Below are positions 31,010 to 39,770 of a DNA stretch of 64,000 nt, piece by piece (position 1 is the stretch's first letter; the number at the start of each line of letters is the position of its first letter). The stretch is from Prorocentrum cordatum (taxonomy: Eukaryota; Sar; Dinophyceae; Prorocentrales; Prorocentraceae): contig CAUYUJ010015024.1 in assembly GCA_963575745.1 (NCBI GenBank), positions 284,501-348,500 of the forward strand, written 5' to 3'. The notes under the pieces are model-generated. The model made no database searches. It saw only the letters and a program-made list of their open reading frames with translations, and had not been told where the DNA came from. Made by a program: the position numbers and the translations under genes.

Positions 31010-32029
31010 CTAGTATTGAAGCCTGTTCTCTGAGGCCGCAATTAGGTAAGAGACCCAGACCTCTGAAGATTCTGTAACATTGAATTTGTGCACTTGCATT
31101 CCGTGGAACATTGCCACGGCGAACTTCCGAGTATAGGGCGCACATGGGCCACGAAAAAAGCGACGGTCTTTCCCAATCCTAGCAAAGGACCCATGTTGAT
31201 CGACAAACGTCAAAATTGAACGAATGGAGCAGATGATGGGAGAGATCCCCTGAATTACGTTCCAGAACCGATCTGGGTCAACATACCCCGCTCCCAGCCC
31301 AAGCTCCATCAGATCTCCAATAAGCTCAAGCCATCGAGAAGTGTCGGGTTCCCTTTTCCACCGATCGCGGACCATCCTCTGTACATCGGTGACCCGACCA
31401 GCGATTAAGCGAAGCTCCTCCATGGATTTAGACGAGGCCCTGGTAGGCTGTCGTTTTTGAAGATACCTGGCCATTTGACCCCATATATTCCACCAAACTG
31501 TGTAAATGAAATTCCCAGGGTCCGACCAGCGATTGTCGTAGAACACTGCGCCTTTGTATGACATCGTCTTGATCTGTACAAAAGACATAGAGCGCACTGC
31601 GATTCCCACGATCCCAATAAGGTTCTTGCATGCCTCACTTGAGAAGAATTCCTCAAAGAGATTCCATAGCTGCCTGAGAGGTATATCGAATTCACGCCCC
31701 TTCTCATACATGTGGAGTGTGACGCATTTCTGTGGATTGTATGAACCCAAATTTACAGGAACGATCTCGGAACTTTCAATTGCCAGTGCACGTGAGCAGA
31801 CGGATGCCCATGCCTCGAAGACACAACACTGGAGAGATTTTGAATTCCATGGCCTGACGACCCTCTGAGGGGCAAGCATGAGAGTGTGTTCCCAGATAAC
31901 TTGAGAAGAGGTTGAAGCAAAACGAGGTAAGGCGGATTGAACCAAAATGACTACAGAAAAGCACCAGGACACCAAGACAATCGACAGATGGAGATCCAGG
32001 AGATGGGGAGACAGGGGTGTGAGGTACAC
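31010..32029 (-). CDS. ORF4 of the spliced-leader element, unknown
   Basis: The 339-codon open frame is in a different frame from ORF1-3. The N-terminus is hydrophobic (LLDLHLSIVLVSWCFSVVILVQ, about residues 10-31; possible membrane anchor or signal, or non-coding 5' extension). The rest is soluble-looking with natural composition: FEEFFSSEACKNLIGIVG, WRSDPGN-like region near 170, SKSMEELRLIAGRVTDVQ, RWLELIGDLMELGLGAGYV. No catalytic motif is obvious. It lies downstream of RT on the same strand, so it is probably element cargo. Confidence 0.5.
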   Translation of the reverse strand: MYLTPLSPHLLDLHLSIVLVSWCFSVVILVQSALPRFASTSSQVIWEHTLMLAPQRVVRPWNSKSLQCCVFEAWASVCSRALAIESSEIVPVNLGSYNPQKCVTLHMYEKGREFDIPLRQLWNLFEEFFSSEACKNLIGIVGIAVRSMSFVQIKTMSYKGAVFYDNRWSDPGNFIYTVWWNIWGQMARYLQKRQPTRASSKSMEELRLIAGRVTDVQRMVRDRWKREPDTSRWLELIGDLMELGLGAGYVDPDRFWNVIQGISPIICSIRSILTFVDQHGSFARIGKDRRFFRGPCAPYTRKFAVAMFHGMQVHKFNVTESSEVWVSYLIAASENRLQY

Positions 32030-32050
32030 TTTATCAGGGATCGGACGGCA

Positions 32051-32590
32051 GTCATCGTCCTGGCCAACGTAGTGAGATTAACAATCCCAGGCCAAACCCA
32101 TTTTGAACTGAAGTAAAGAAGCAAACTAAGCGCAAAGCAACCCCAAGTTGAAACTTGTCACGTCGAGGCTGTGGGAAAAGAGCAAGAACCGACCCCACTA
32201 CTTTGGCCCCGACAATCGGATTGAGAAGAGCATGATGTAATCCCAGCTCATGAGAAATGACCTGAAGGCCCAATGAAATGAAGCACTTGTAATCCCAGAT
32301 ATTCCCAGATTGAACCAAGAGTCACCGTCCTGGCCAACGTAGTGAGATTAACAATCCCAGGCCAGACCCATTTAGAACTGAAGTGTAGAATCAAACTAAG
32401 CGCAAAGCAATCCCAAGTTGAAACTTGTCACGTCGAGGCTGTGGGCAAAGAGCAAGAATCGACCCCACTACTTTGGCCCCGACAATCGAATTGAGGAGAA
32501 CATGATGTAATCCCAGCCCCAGAGAAATGACCTGAGTGCTCAATGAAATGAAGCACTTGTAATCCCAGATATTCCCAGATTGAACCAAGA
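32051..32590 (-). repeat. 270-bp tandem duplication inside the element
   Basis: 32051-32320 and 32321-32590 are near-identical (about 90% or more by eye), each starting at GTCCTGGCCAACGTAGTGAG and ending TTCCCAGATTGAACCAAGA. A third fragment follows at about 32596-32632. It is non-coding, between ORF3 and ORF4. Confidence 0.9.
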
Positions 32591-32649
32591 AATAAGCTGA
32601 GGGCCCAATGGAATGAAACACTTGAGCCGTATCTTCGGAACGACCTTGA

Positions 32650-33906
32650 TCACATCAGGAAGCGAGGTTTGCAAAGCAAATGGCACCTTACATTGGCTCC
32701 GTTACTCCCAGACTCCACCGTGATAAGATCTCCCACATCTTCAAACATATCCTTAATGAAGAGGAGGGCCACAATGCAGCTGCCAGCAAAGATCTGCGAT
32801 TTGTCATGGAGCCTCTCCTTCTTTGGGCAGACCTCTGGGCCAATAAAGGCCTCTTTGGTGTAAAAGCGCGCATTGAACAAATGAACGTCCTTGAAACGAA
32901 ATGTTTGGAGCCCAAAGTGCCAAAGAATCTTCGTGACATCCCTGGTAGTGAGGTATCCGTGCTCTCCCAAGACTGGAATACTGTCTGAAACCAAGGGACC
33001 TTGATTATCAATGATGAAAGGCGTCAGCTCACGAACTGTGATGATTTGGAAATGTTCTCCAACCTTGGCCTTGAAGGTATTCAAACCCGTGAGCTGAGGT
33101 ACGAAAACCATAATGTAACGCCTTGAGCTCGTGTGGTCTGTGCCGCCCTTCGGAGCGAATATTGGGCAGCCTGAGTGGTCGTATTCCAACTGTGACTTGA
33201 ACACAGGTGGGCCCAACTTGCTGATCCAGGGCTTCTTGTCCTGTTCCCAGCTTTTGGGAGCTGGTTGCGACCTCCTGTCAGGCGAGTCGACCTCCGCTTC
33301 AGATCCTGAGGTAGAGCTCCTGGTGTCTGAGCCCCCCGAAGACGGGGGGGAGTGCCTGACAGGCGCTTCCTCTCGGTAGTCCTGTGTCTCTGGCAAGGCC
33401 TCGTCCGGATCTGGCTTGGAAACCGACGCACCACCCTGCAATTGTTTCTTGGACCCACCTGAGAACTGCATCTTCCTGGCAATCGGTGATCGGCTCCGAG
33501 ACAAGGAGTCACCCCTGTGCACAGGTGCTGGAGGCGGGGTAGGGAGCACCCTGGACTCGCGAGAGTCAGCACCTGACGATGCTTTGGCCTTGAGGCCCTG
33601 ATTCCTGATCTCGACCGTCCTCGCTTGGTCCTCCTTTTTCTGCTCGAGCTTCTTCTGCAGCTTGGCTTTCTTCTCATTCGTGGTAAGCACGGGCTTCGGC
33701 TCCATCTTATCAAAACGCTTCCGAGCCCAACAATCCAAGGCGTGGCGATCGAATCCAAAGAAAAGAGGAACTGTCGGCTGAATCTGATTCCCAACCAAAT
33801 CCAGATCCTGAGAGTAACAGGTGTCCGTGGTGAAAAGAAAGGTAGCCCCGCTGGGCGCAGTACGGTAACAAATGTGAGTCTGGATCACGCCAGACAAAGC
33901 CAATGG
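32650..33906 (-). CDS. ORF3 of the spliced-leader element, unknown
   Basis: About 417 codons in the same frame as ORF2, separated from it by a single TAG (33907-33909). There is no ATG at the junction (CCA TTG follows). Residues about 70-105 are a Lys/Glu/Gln-rich helix (EKKAKLQKKLEQKKEDQAR). Residues 105-240 are Ser/Pro-rich and disordered (SLSRSRSPIARK, SSGGSDTRSSTSGSE). Residues about 255-417 form a folded-looking domain (RRYIMVFVPQLTGLNTFKAK, TRDVTKILWHFGLQTFRFKD, SCIVALLFIKDMFEDVGDLI). No family recognised. It may be made by readthrough of the RT stop. Confidence 0.55.
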   Translation of the reverse strand, partial: PLALSGVIQTHICYRTAPSGATFLFTTDTCYSQDLDLVGNQIQPTVPLFFGFDRHALDCWARKRFDKMEPKPVLTTNEKKAKLQKKLEQKKEDQARTVEIRNQGLKAKASSGADSRESRVLPTPPPAPVHRGDSLSRSRSPIARKMQFSGGSKKQLQGGASVSKPDPDEALPETQDYREEAPVRHSPPSSGGSDTRSSTSGSEAEVDSPDRRSQPAPKSWEQDKKPWISKLGPPVFKSQLEYDHSGCPIFAPKGGTDHTSSRRYIMVFVPQLTGLNTFKAKVGEHFQIITVRELTPFIIDNQGPLVSDSIPVLGEHGYLTTRDVTKILWHFGLQTFRFKDVHLFNARFYTKEAFIGPEVCPKKERLHDKSQIFAGSCIVALLFIKDMFEDVGDLITVESGSNGANVRCHLLCKPRFLM

Positions 33907-36858
33907 CTACTGAAGGCGAAGGTGAAGCGGTTGCCGAACCCAATCAAGCATTTCTTGAGCAAGACCCAAACGAAACTTTTTGTCCCGGGAGCCCTGAGGG
34001 GAGAATAAGGTGGTCCAGGCATCCTTGTCATACCTGAAAACATATCCCCTATGCGAGCGAGAGAAGGTACGGCTGCCCCCAGAGTTATCAAAGGAGCGAT
34101 TCTGAATGACCCAATGCTTGCAATATTGAAACAGCCTCGACGAAAAATCTTCTGGATGTCTTTGCATGTGTGAAACCCAACTAATAGCTGAATCCAAATG
34201 AAAAATAGCCCAAGAAACATCTTTGTATCCCTTGGTTTTACGATTTCTGCGTAAACTAAACTGTTCGGGAGATTCCCCAGGGAGCCTTTTGAGTTTCAAC
34301 ATGATCCTGATACATTGATTTTGAGCCTTGGTAATCAAATCCGCCGTCGTCTTACAAGGGACCCAGGCAGCACCTCTGGAGCGGATAATCCCCCCCGCCA
34401 TACAGTTAAGTTTTGAGAGACGTTTTGACATGGGGATCTGCTCGTTGATCAAGAACCTACTGTTAGCCCAAAAGGCTTTGTTAATCTGTGAAATACCCTG
34501 CTTGACATCTTCGTGACAGGATCCAGTGGCAGAGAGAATCGGACCCAACACCTTAGCCTCCGGTACAACAGACCAAGTTTTCCCAAAGGGATCGGACCAA
34601 TTGTATCCTTGAAAGAAATAGGGGTAGGCCGGAAGGATTTCCCGATCGTCTTTGAGTTTGAGCCGATGTTCATTCCAGAGCTCCGACTCTACCAGTGCAG
34701 TCAGAGTTGCAAGGTCCTGTTCCGAGGACGCCACCACGAAGATATTATCTGACCAGCTGAGAAGGGCAATCCTGAAATCGAAGCCCAACTGCTCACAACG
34801 GATAGAGATTCCCAAAGAAGAATGGGTGATTTTCTCCAGGGTGGAGGCGAAGCAATCTTCTACGGAAACGCGCGCCAGTATGCATGCAGTCCCAGCTCCC
34901 TGCATCAACCCACGGTCTCTCTGGATAATCCCAGTGTTTGAGTCCAAAAGAGAGATGGAGACTCGAGGGTTCCTATGCAATCTGATGCAGCCAACTGCTA
35001 AGAAAAGAGGGACTCCCCGTCCCAGTAGACTCCGCAGGACTAATCCATAACGAATCTGATCGTGGTGAGCTTTGATGTCAGTAATCCCAACCATTCCTTT
35101 GTTAAAATGATCTCGGCCGTATTCTAAAATGTGATAGACACTGGTATGAAGTTCTTGTAATTGTCCACCTTTGCTGAGCCCAAAAATAAGACCTTTGAGA
35201 CCTTTTGAATCAGTGTATGAATCCAAAACTGGCAGAATGGCCCTTGCCACATATGCGTGCCCGATCTTGGCAATTGCTGGCTGGGGAATGACAACTCTGG
35301 TTTGAGAGGGGGTTCCAAAACCCTTGATCTTGTTACCCAGGTGGCCCCCGAATGTGACATCATTCCAAAATTCGGGATCGCCTAAGCAGGCCTGTATACA
35401 CCCCGTGAGCCTCTGGGACCATCCCGAGGCTTTTACTACCGCCGTACAGGCGAACTCTGTGTCGATCTTACGGGGTGCCTTGATGTTGTCCAGCGCGTCT
35501 TCCAGCAGGGAAGGAATGATGGGGTCGTTGTAGAAGTTGAAGAAACCCAAAGAGCGAAGCCAGGCGAAGTCCTCTTGCCGCTCCGATTCTGAGAGTCCCC
35601 ACCTCTCGCTGTATTCTTCAGCCACCAGTTTGGTACAGCGGTCCACTTCAAAAATCTTGACTTGATCTACACAGAAACCCAAAATGGGTAGGAGTGTCTT
35701 GCGGGAGGCCCAGACCTGTTTTCCTTGAGAGGCGTTGAGCGCAACCTGAGCCAAATCGCGTTGAAGTTTAGTTATTTTGAGAGCTTTCAAGAGGAGCTGA
35801 CCCAATGAGACCCTCGTGGCTTCGTTAAGTTCGGAGTTGAACCGTGTCCTGAGACTCTTGACCCAAAATGGCTCTTCGGCAAATCTCCTAAAACTCCTTG
35901 GGAGAGCCTGAGTCGCTTCATAAACCTGGCCCAACATGTTTTCCCAGAAATCAAAGGAGAGGGTGAGGTCCCTTGGGTCATGATACCTGACCGCACATGA
36001 ATCGGGCTGTTCTTCGTCATTTAAACGAATAAGTTCCGATGATTCGGGAAACAGACCTTGGGCGATCTTCCTAACCTCCAAAATGTTTGTAGGAGTCCAC
36101 ATGAGAGGTCTCCTCTTACGCATCTGCTGGTGAAAGGCCAGCACATCACAGCCAACAAGAGCATGGTCCCCTGGGACGCCCGCCCAGCGGGCGAAACAAT
36201 CAAAAGTGAGATCACTCCTGGCGAGAGCTATGTGATCGATCGTGCTGTTGGCCTGAGAGAGCGCCTGATCACCATCAGGCTTCCTAGTGAATTGCATGGA
36301 GGTCTCTTGGAACCTGAGAGGACACCAACGGAGATTGAGGCATGAACAAGCTTCACTGAATGATCGGAATTTCGGATCTCCGTTACCTTGATCGGCATTC
36401 ATGTCCCCCAACCAAGAAAGAGTAGACCCCACGGGGCGGGATCGACCGAGTTGGATGGCACAGTTGAGAGAATCATGGAAAAAATCGCGGGCAAGATGAG
36501 AGAAGAGAAAAAATCTGGCATGATGGTGGCAACCATCGAGACAGTCGGGACGAAGATCAACACGGATAGATCTCCAATCGCAGACAATGTCTTTCACACG
36601 TTTTCTCAGAGATTTGTGCACAAGCACGCCCATGGCCCTACACCCAGGGCCAGAGTGATGGCGGTAGTAAGCGTGGCCATTGAAAACAGGGCGTAGTAGC
36701 CCATCGTTTTGAAGACAGCCCTTAAAATCCGCCTCTAAGATACAAATTAAGCCCCAGCACTTCAGCTCGAGCAAATCTAGGTTGGCTTGCATTTGAGTCT
36801 CGTCGGCCCATTTACCCTGCACATTGAGTGCACATACGAGACCCCTCACGTGAGCATC
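33907..36858 (-). CDS. ORF2: endonuclease-reverse transcriptase
   Basis: About 980 codons. The endonuclease (residues 1-240) shows CALNVQG, ILEAD (E39), WLGDMNAD (148-153), STIDHIALARSD (202-213) and GDHALVG (227-233), the EEP-type nuclease of LINEs. The RT (about 510-780) has motif A GITDIKAHHD (D591, D597), motif B LMQGAGTACILAR (648-660) and motif C LLSWSDNIFVVAS, where SDN (700-702) stands for the usual xDD, so the second aspartate is asparagine. The C-terminal region includes MSKRLSKLNCMAGGII and KAQNQCIRIMLKLKRLPGE. The frame continues from ORF1 after a TGA (36859-36861). The first start in frame is GTG at 36849. Otherwise uninterrupted. Confidence 0.85.
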   Translation of the reverse strand, partial: DAHVRGLVCALNVQGKWADETQMQANLDLLELKCWGLICILEADFKGCLQNDGLLRPVFNGHAYYRHHSGPGCRAMGVLVHKSLRKRVKDIVCDWRSIRVDLRPDCLDGCHHHARFFLFSHLARDFFHDSLNCAIQLGRSRPVGSTLSWLGDMNADQGNGDPKFRSFSEACSCLNLRWCPLRFQETSMQFTRKPDGDQALSQANSTIDHIALARSDLTFDCFARWAGVPGDHALVGCDVLAFHQQMRKRRPLMWTPTNILEVRKIAQGLFPESSELIRLNDEEQPDSCAVRYHDPRDLTLSFDFWENMLGQVYEATQALPRSFRRFAEEPFWVKSLRTRFNSELNEATRVSLGQLLLKALKITKLQRDLAQVALNASQGKQVWASRKTLLPILGFCVDQVKIFEVDRCTKLVAEEYSERWGLSESERQEDFAWLRSLGFFNFYNDPIIPSLLEDALDNIKAPRKIDTEFACTAVVKASGWSQRLTGCIQACLGDPEFWNDVTFGGHLGNKIKGFGTPSQTRVVIPQPAIAKIGHAYVARAILPVLDSYTDSKGLKGLIFGLSKGGQLQELHTSVYHILEYGRDHFNKGMVGITDIKAHHDQIRYGLVLRSLLGRGVPLFLAVGCIRLHRNPRVSISLLDSNTGIIQRDRGLMQGAGTACILARVSVEDCFASTLEKITHSSLGISIRCEQLGFDFRIALLSWSDNIFVVASSEQDLATLTALVESELWNEHRLKLKDDREILPAYPYFFQGYNWSDPFGKTWSVVPEAKVLGPILSATGSCHEDVKQGISQINKAFWANSRFLINEQIPMSKRLSKLNCMAGGIIRSRGAAWVPCKTTADLITKAQNQCIRIMLKLKRLPGESPEQFSLRRNRKTKGYKDVSWAIFHLDSAISWVSHMQRHPEDFSSRLFQYCKHWVIQNRSFDNSGGSRTFSRSHRGYVFRYDKDAWTTLFSPQGSRDKKFRLGLAQEMLDWVRQPLHLRLQ

Positions 36859-37998
36859 TCAAAGAGATAGTGCTTCGTCGATTGTGTCTTTGAGCGTCTT
36901 ACGGAGCGCTTCGTCGGGAATCTCCTTGAGTGACCCGTGCCACTGAAATTCCCCATCTCTGATAGCACCTATCTGACGGTCCAAGACGAAAGTTTTTCGA
37001 GTCCGAGAGCAAACCACGTAACTGTCCGTGCGATCTCCCATTGCCCTTTCCAGGGCTTCTGATACGGTCTTGAACAATTTTGCTGGGCCACGCTCCTCCT
37101 TCGTACTAATCTGGCCACACCAGATCGTATGTTCCAAGTGCCCAGGGATCTTAAGATCACGAATCGCAGCTGCCGCTTGAAGTCCCACTGCAATCGAACT
37201 CCATTTAATCTCCACACAACTCCCATACCCAAATGGTGCAACAATATGCGTGGGCTGGGGAACATCCGCCCGGCGAAGGACAGCCCGTGCCTTCTCCAGG
37301 GCCTCCTGCTTCTTGAGATTCCAGCCCAGGTTGGTGAGAATGAAGATGTCCCTATCTGCCCTTGGGGTGCTAGCCCACGGCGGACCCTTTTTCCTCGACG
37401 GACCCTGGCTCGACTGACTTTCTAACTGTTTGGCTGCCATTTCCGCGCGCAGAGACTTCTGCTCCAGCTCAACGGCAAGAATCCTTTCGTTGAAGGCTTT
37501 CTGCACCTCGGTTTCACCCGCTTCAAGGTTGGCAAGCTTTACTTCATGGTCATTGATCAGAGTGACGGCCACTGAAAATTCCTGAGCCATCGCCTTTTGA
37601 GTTCCCAACACATCGAATTGTAACGAATCAATACGATCTTTGATAGGAGCGATCTTTTTGTCTAGGAGAGACTCGAGTTGGGCAAGAAACCCGTCGGCAC
37701 CGGTGGCGGTCGAGGCAGCCCCCGATGGAATCGAACCATTTTCTCCCAAACCAGTACCCTTAGCAGCTCCCTTGGCCGCCAAGGTTCTCATAGCTTTCGA
37801 GGCTTCTTGCTGATTTTCTTTGTCGTCGTCTACCATCCGAGCTTCGTCCCTCAGTCTTTTCTGCTTATCGATGTCCAATGATAAGAGCTTTTGCATGGTT
37901 TCTCCAATCTGCAATGCCGGCATGGCCAAAAGGATGAAGCAAGAGCCAGTTTCCCAAAATTTGAGATAGAAATGAAGCGCTGAATTGACAAAACCCAA
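36859..37998 (-). CDS. ORF1 of the spliced-leader element, RNA-binding/coiled-coil type
   Basis: The frame is 379 codons. The start may be the first ATG (37998) or MPALQIGETM about 25 codons later. Residues about 25-70 are charged. A coiled-coil-like segment at about 105-195 follows (LESLLDKKIAPIKDRIDSLQ, ERILAVELEQKSLRAEM). The C-terminal domain (about 215-379: DIFILTNLGWNLKKQEALEK, AVGLQAAAAIRDLKIPGH, DSYVVCSRTRKTFVLDRQIG) has the size and position of the RNA-binding domain in LINE ORF1 proteins. The layout matches that family; the exact fold is inference. The TGA at its end lies in frame with ORF2. Confidence 0.65.
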   Translation of the reverse strand: MGFVNSALHFYLKFWETGSCFILLAMPALQIGETMQKLLSLDIDKQKRLRDEARMVDDDKENQQEASKAMRTLAAKGAAKGTGLGENGSIPSGAASTATGADGFLAQLESLLDKKIAPIKDRIDSLQFDVLGTQKAMAQEFSVAVTLINDHEVKLANLEAGETEVQKAFNERILAVELEQKSLRAEMAAKQLESQSSQGPSRKKGPPWASTPRADRDIFILTNLGWNLKKQEALEKARAVLRRADVPQPTHIVAPFGYGSCVEIKWSSIAVGLQAAAAIRDLKIPGHLEHTIWCGQISTKEERGPAKLFKTVSEALERAMGDRTDSYVVCSRTRKTFVLDRQIGAIRDGEFQWHGSLKEIPDEALRKTLKDTIDEALSL

Positions 37999-38087
37999 TA
38001 AGATTCACGAATTCACCAAATTGAGGCGATATCCCACTGATTGAACCCAATAACCGATCCCCAAAGGCTCAAGGAACAGTTGCGGTA

Positions 38088-38130
38088 CCGAAATGGCTCG
38101 TGGTAATGAATGAGCCAAACCTTGAGCCAA
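38088..38130 (-). repeat. Relics of older spliced leaders
   Basis: Directly after the full leader, on the minus strand, comes TTGGCTCAAG (38121-38130), then GTTTGGCTCA (38111-38120), then the weaker GAGCCATTTCGG (38088-38099). The first two match the 3' part of DinoSL. The third matches its middle with one change. Such stacked relics form when a trans-spliced mRNA is copied into the genome, transcribed and trans-spliced again. Confidence 0.75.
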
Positions 38131-38152
38131 CTTGAGCCAAAATGGCTACGGA
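38131..38152 (-). other. Complete dinoflagellate spliced leader (22 nt)
   Basis: On the minus strand the sequence starts TCCGTAGCCATTTTGGC and ends TCAAG, identical to the canonical 22-nt DinoSL including an allowed first base. There is no donor GT after it and no SL RNA body; instead it is followed by leader relics and the 5' UTR of ORF1, so it is a retroposed mRNA end, not an SL RNA gene. Confidence 0.95.
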
Positions 38153-38335
38153 GGGGGAGGAGGAGGAGGAGGAGGAGGAGGAGGAGGAGGAGGAGGAGGG
38201 GGAGCGGGAGGAGGAGGAGGAGGAGGAGGAGGAGGACGACGAGGAGGGGGAGGAGGAGGAGGAGGAGGAGGAGGAGGAGGAGGAGGAGGAGGGGGAGGAG
38301 GAGGAGGAGGAGAGAGGAGGGGGAGGAGAGGAGAA
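38153..38335. repeat. (GGA)n microsatellite, right flank of the spliced-leader element
   Basis: About 180 bp of GGA/GAG repeats with some GGGGA interruptions begins at the first base outside the leader. Same repeat as on the other side of the element. Confidence 0.95.
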
Positions 38336-39770
38336 GGCCAGGAAGCAACGGAAAATCGCTACGAGCATGCACAACCATGCAGGAGGCGCGGGGAGGCAGC
38401 AAAAGCAACAGAAGGCAAGCCTTGCACGACGGGGGCGGGGCGGGCGGGGGGCGGAAGGAACGAGGGTCTAAATCAATAGTGTAGTCGACCCCATACTCGG
38501 GAGCCACAGGAACGGCAGCTCGAGGGGCCAGTCCCACTGCCCCCACACCAGGAGAAGGGCACGGGAGCAGGGCGGGGAGCGGAGGGAGGACCAGACAGGC
38601 GAGAGTGCGAGGGGCAACGATCGCGTTCGTATTCATTGTTTTGCCTGTCGGCCTCGCCACGCGGAGGCGCTCTGCCCGCATGGGCGAGCGCATCGTCGCC
38701 CAAAATCTGCGCAATCACGCCGTGCGCAGCATCGCTGCGCGGGGGCAATCCGCCCATGCAAGACACGCGCAACAAACATGCGCAACGGGCGTTCCGCGCC
38801 GCCGTAAGCATAGTGTTGCAATGCCGCAGCGACCACGTTTTTACTATTGCGACCCCCTCTGATCAGCGCGATCGCGGGTCGCGGCCAACGGGCGCCGCCG
38901 CACGCGATCGCCACTCGGCCTCGCGAAAACACGTTGAGGGGATCTCCGCGGGGAAAGCGCCGCAAATGGCCAGGCTGCAGCCTTTCGAGAAAGCACTGCG
39001 CCATGCCAAACACGCTCGCCAACGATCGCCGCGACGCAGAAACAACCGACCAAAAACATACTTCTTTAAAGCGTCCAGAACTTCCGGTTGCGGTGGTTTC
39101 TTGCGCGGCCATGGGATTCCACCAGCTCGCGCCGCCCCCGCCCACCCCGAGCCCACCCCGGTACGCAGACACACGCGCTCATTCCGCACATTGTGGGGAG
39201 AAGAATTGCGGCGCGAAGCTAAATGCGCCTGTTGCATTAGAAATCCACGGGGTGTTCAAGACAACATCGAGACGATTCAACAGGACCCCAAGACGGCCCA
39301 AGACGATTCCAAAATACCCACTAAGAATGCATATGTTACGAAAGAATGCGATGCATACCTAAAGTAGCCATATCGGCATACCATGAGAAACGGACGAGGG
39401 AATCAGAGGTAGTGGCGCAAACGCATGTAGCATGGGCGAAAGGCCTGCGGCATTGGGGGGGAATGTCACTCAAATCTTGCGCGAAAAAAGAAACGTGGCC
39501 CAGTGACACTGAGAATGGTCGCGCGGCGCCGAGCGCAGGTGGGTCGAGTGGATTAGAGGTGAAAGGGGAAAGAATTTGACCGAATAGACAAAAAACGTAA
39601 GAGACTTGATACGGCTAGCGAGAGATAAGGTAGATCACGGCGTTGAATGGTTTCGCGCGCGTGTACCAGGTGCCGTGCGCGATTTCAACGACGAAATGAG
39701 AGCGATGCGCGACTGTTTCTGAAGATCGCATCCGCGAGATTTTGTTGGTGGCTGTGTTGGATTAAATTTG
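38336..39770. other. No recognised gene; GC-rich then AT-richer spacer
   Basis: Overlapping open frames occur on both strands at 38470-39370, but none has a recognisable domain or coherent start. 39240-39330 resembles the degenerate GGCCATCTTGGG repeats on the opposite strand. 39370-39770 is ordinary spacer. Confidence 0.5.

Larger units (their letters stand above)
29420..38152 (-). mobile_element. Spliced-leader-capped non-LTR retrotransposon, about 8.7 kb
   Basis: The minus-strand unit starts with DinoSL at 38152 and ends at an ATG/GGA simple-repeat junction near 29420. It carries ORF1, endonuclease-RT, ORF3, a duplicated spacer, ORF4 and ORF5. Both outer sides are (GGA)n tracts, so it appears to have inserted into one microsatellite. 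No LTRs are seen. A 5' leader that exists only on trans-spliced mRNA shows that the inserted copy came from a mature transcript. Composition is visibly less GC-rich than the DNA right of 38.3 kb. Extra ORFs after RT are unusual for a LINE. Confidence 0.8.

Noticed and set aside
38131-38152. Spliced leader RNA gene
   Set aside because: No donor GT or SL RNA body follows the leader. It is followed by leader relics and a coding unit, so it is a retroposed mRNA end.
38110-38484. ORF starting MATEGEEEEE over the second (GGA)n tract
   Set aside because: Begins inside the antisense of the spliced leader and reads the microsatellite.
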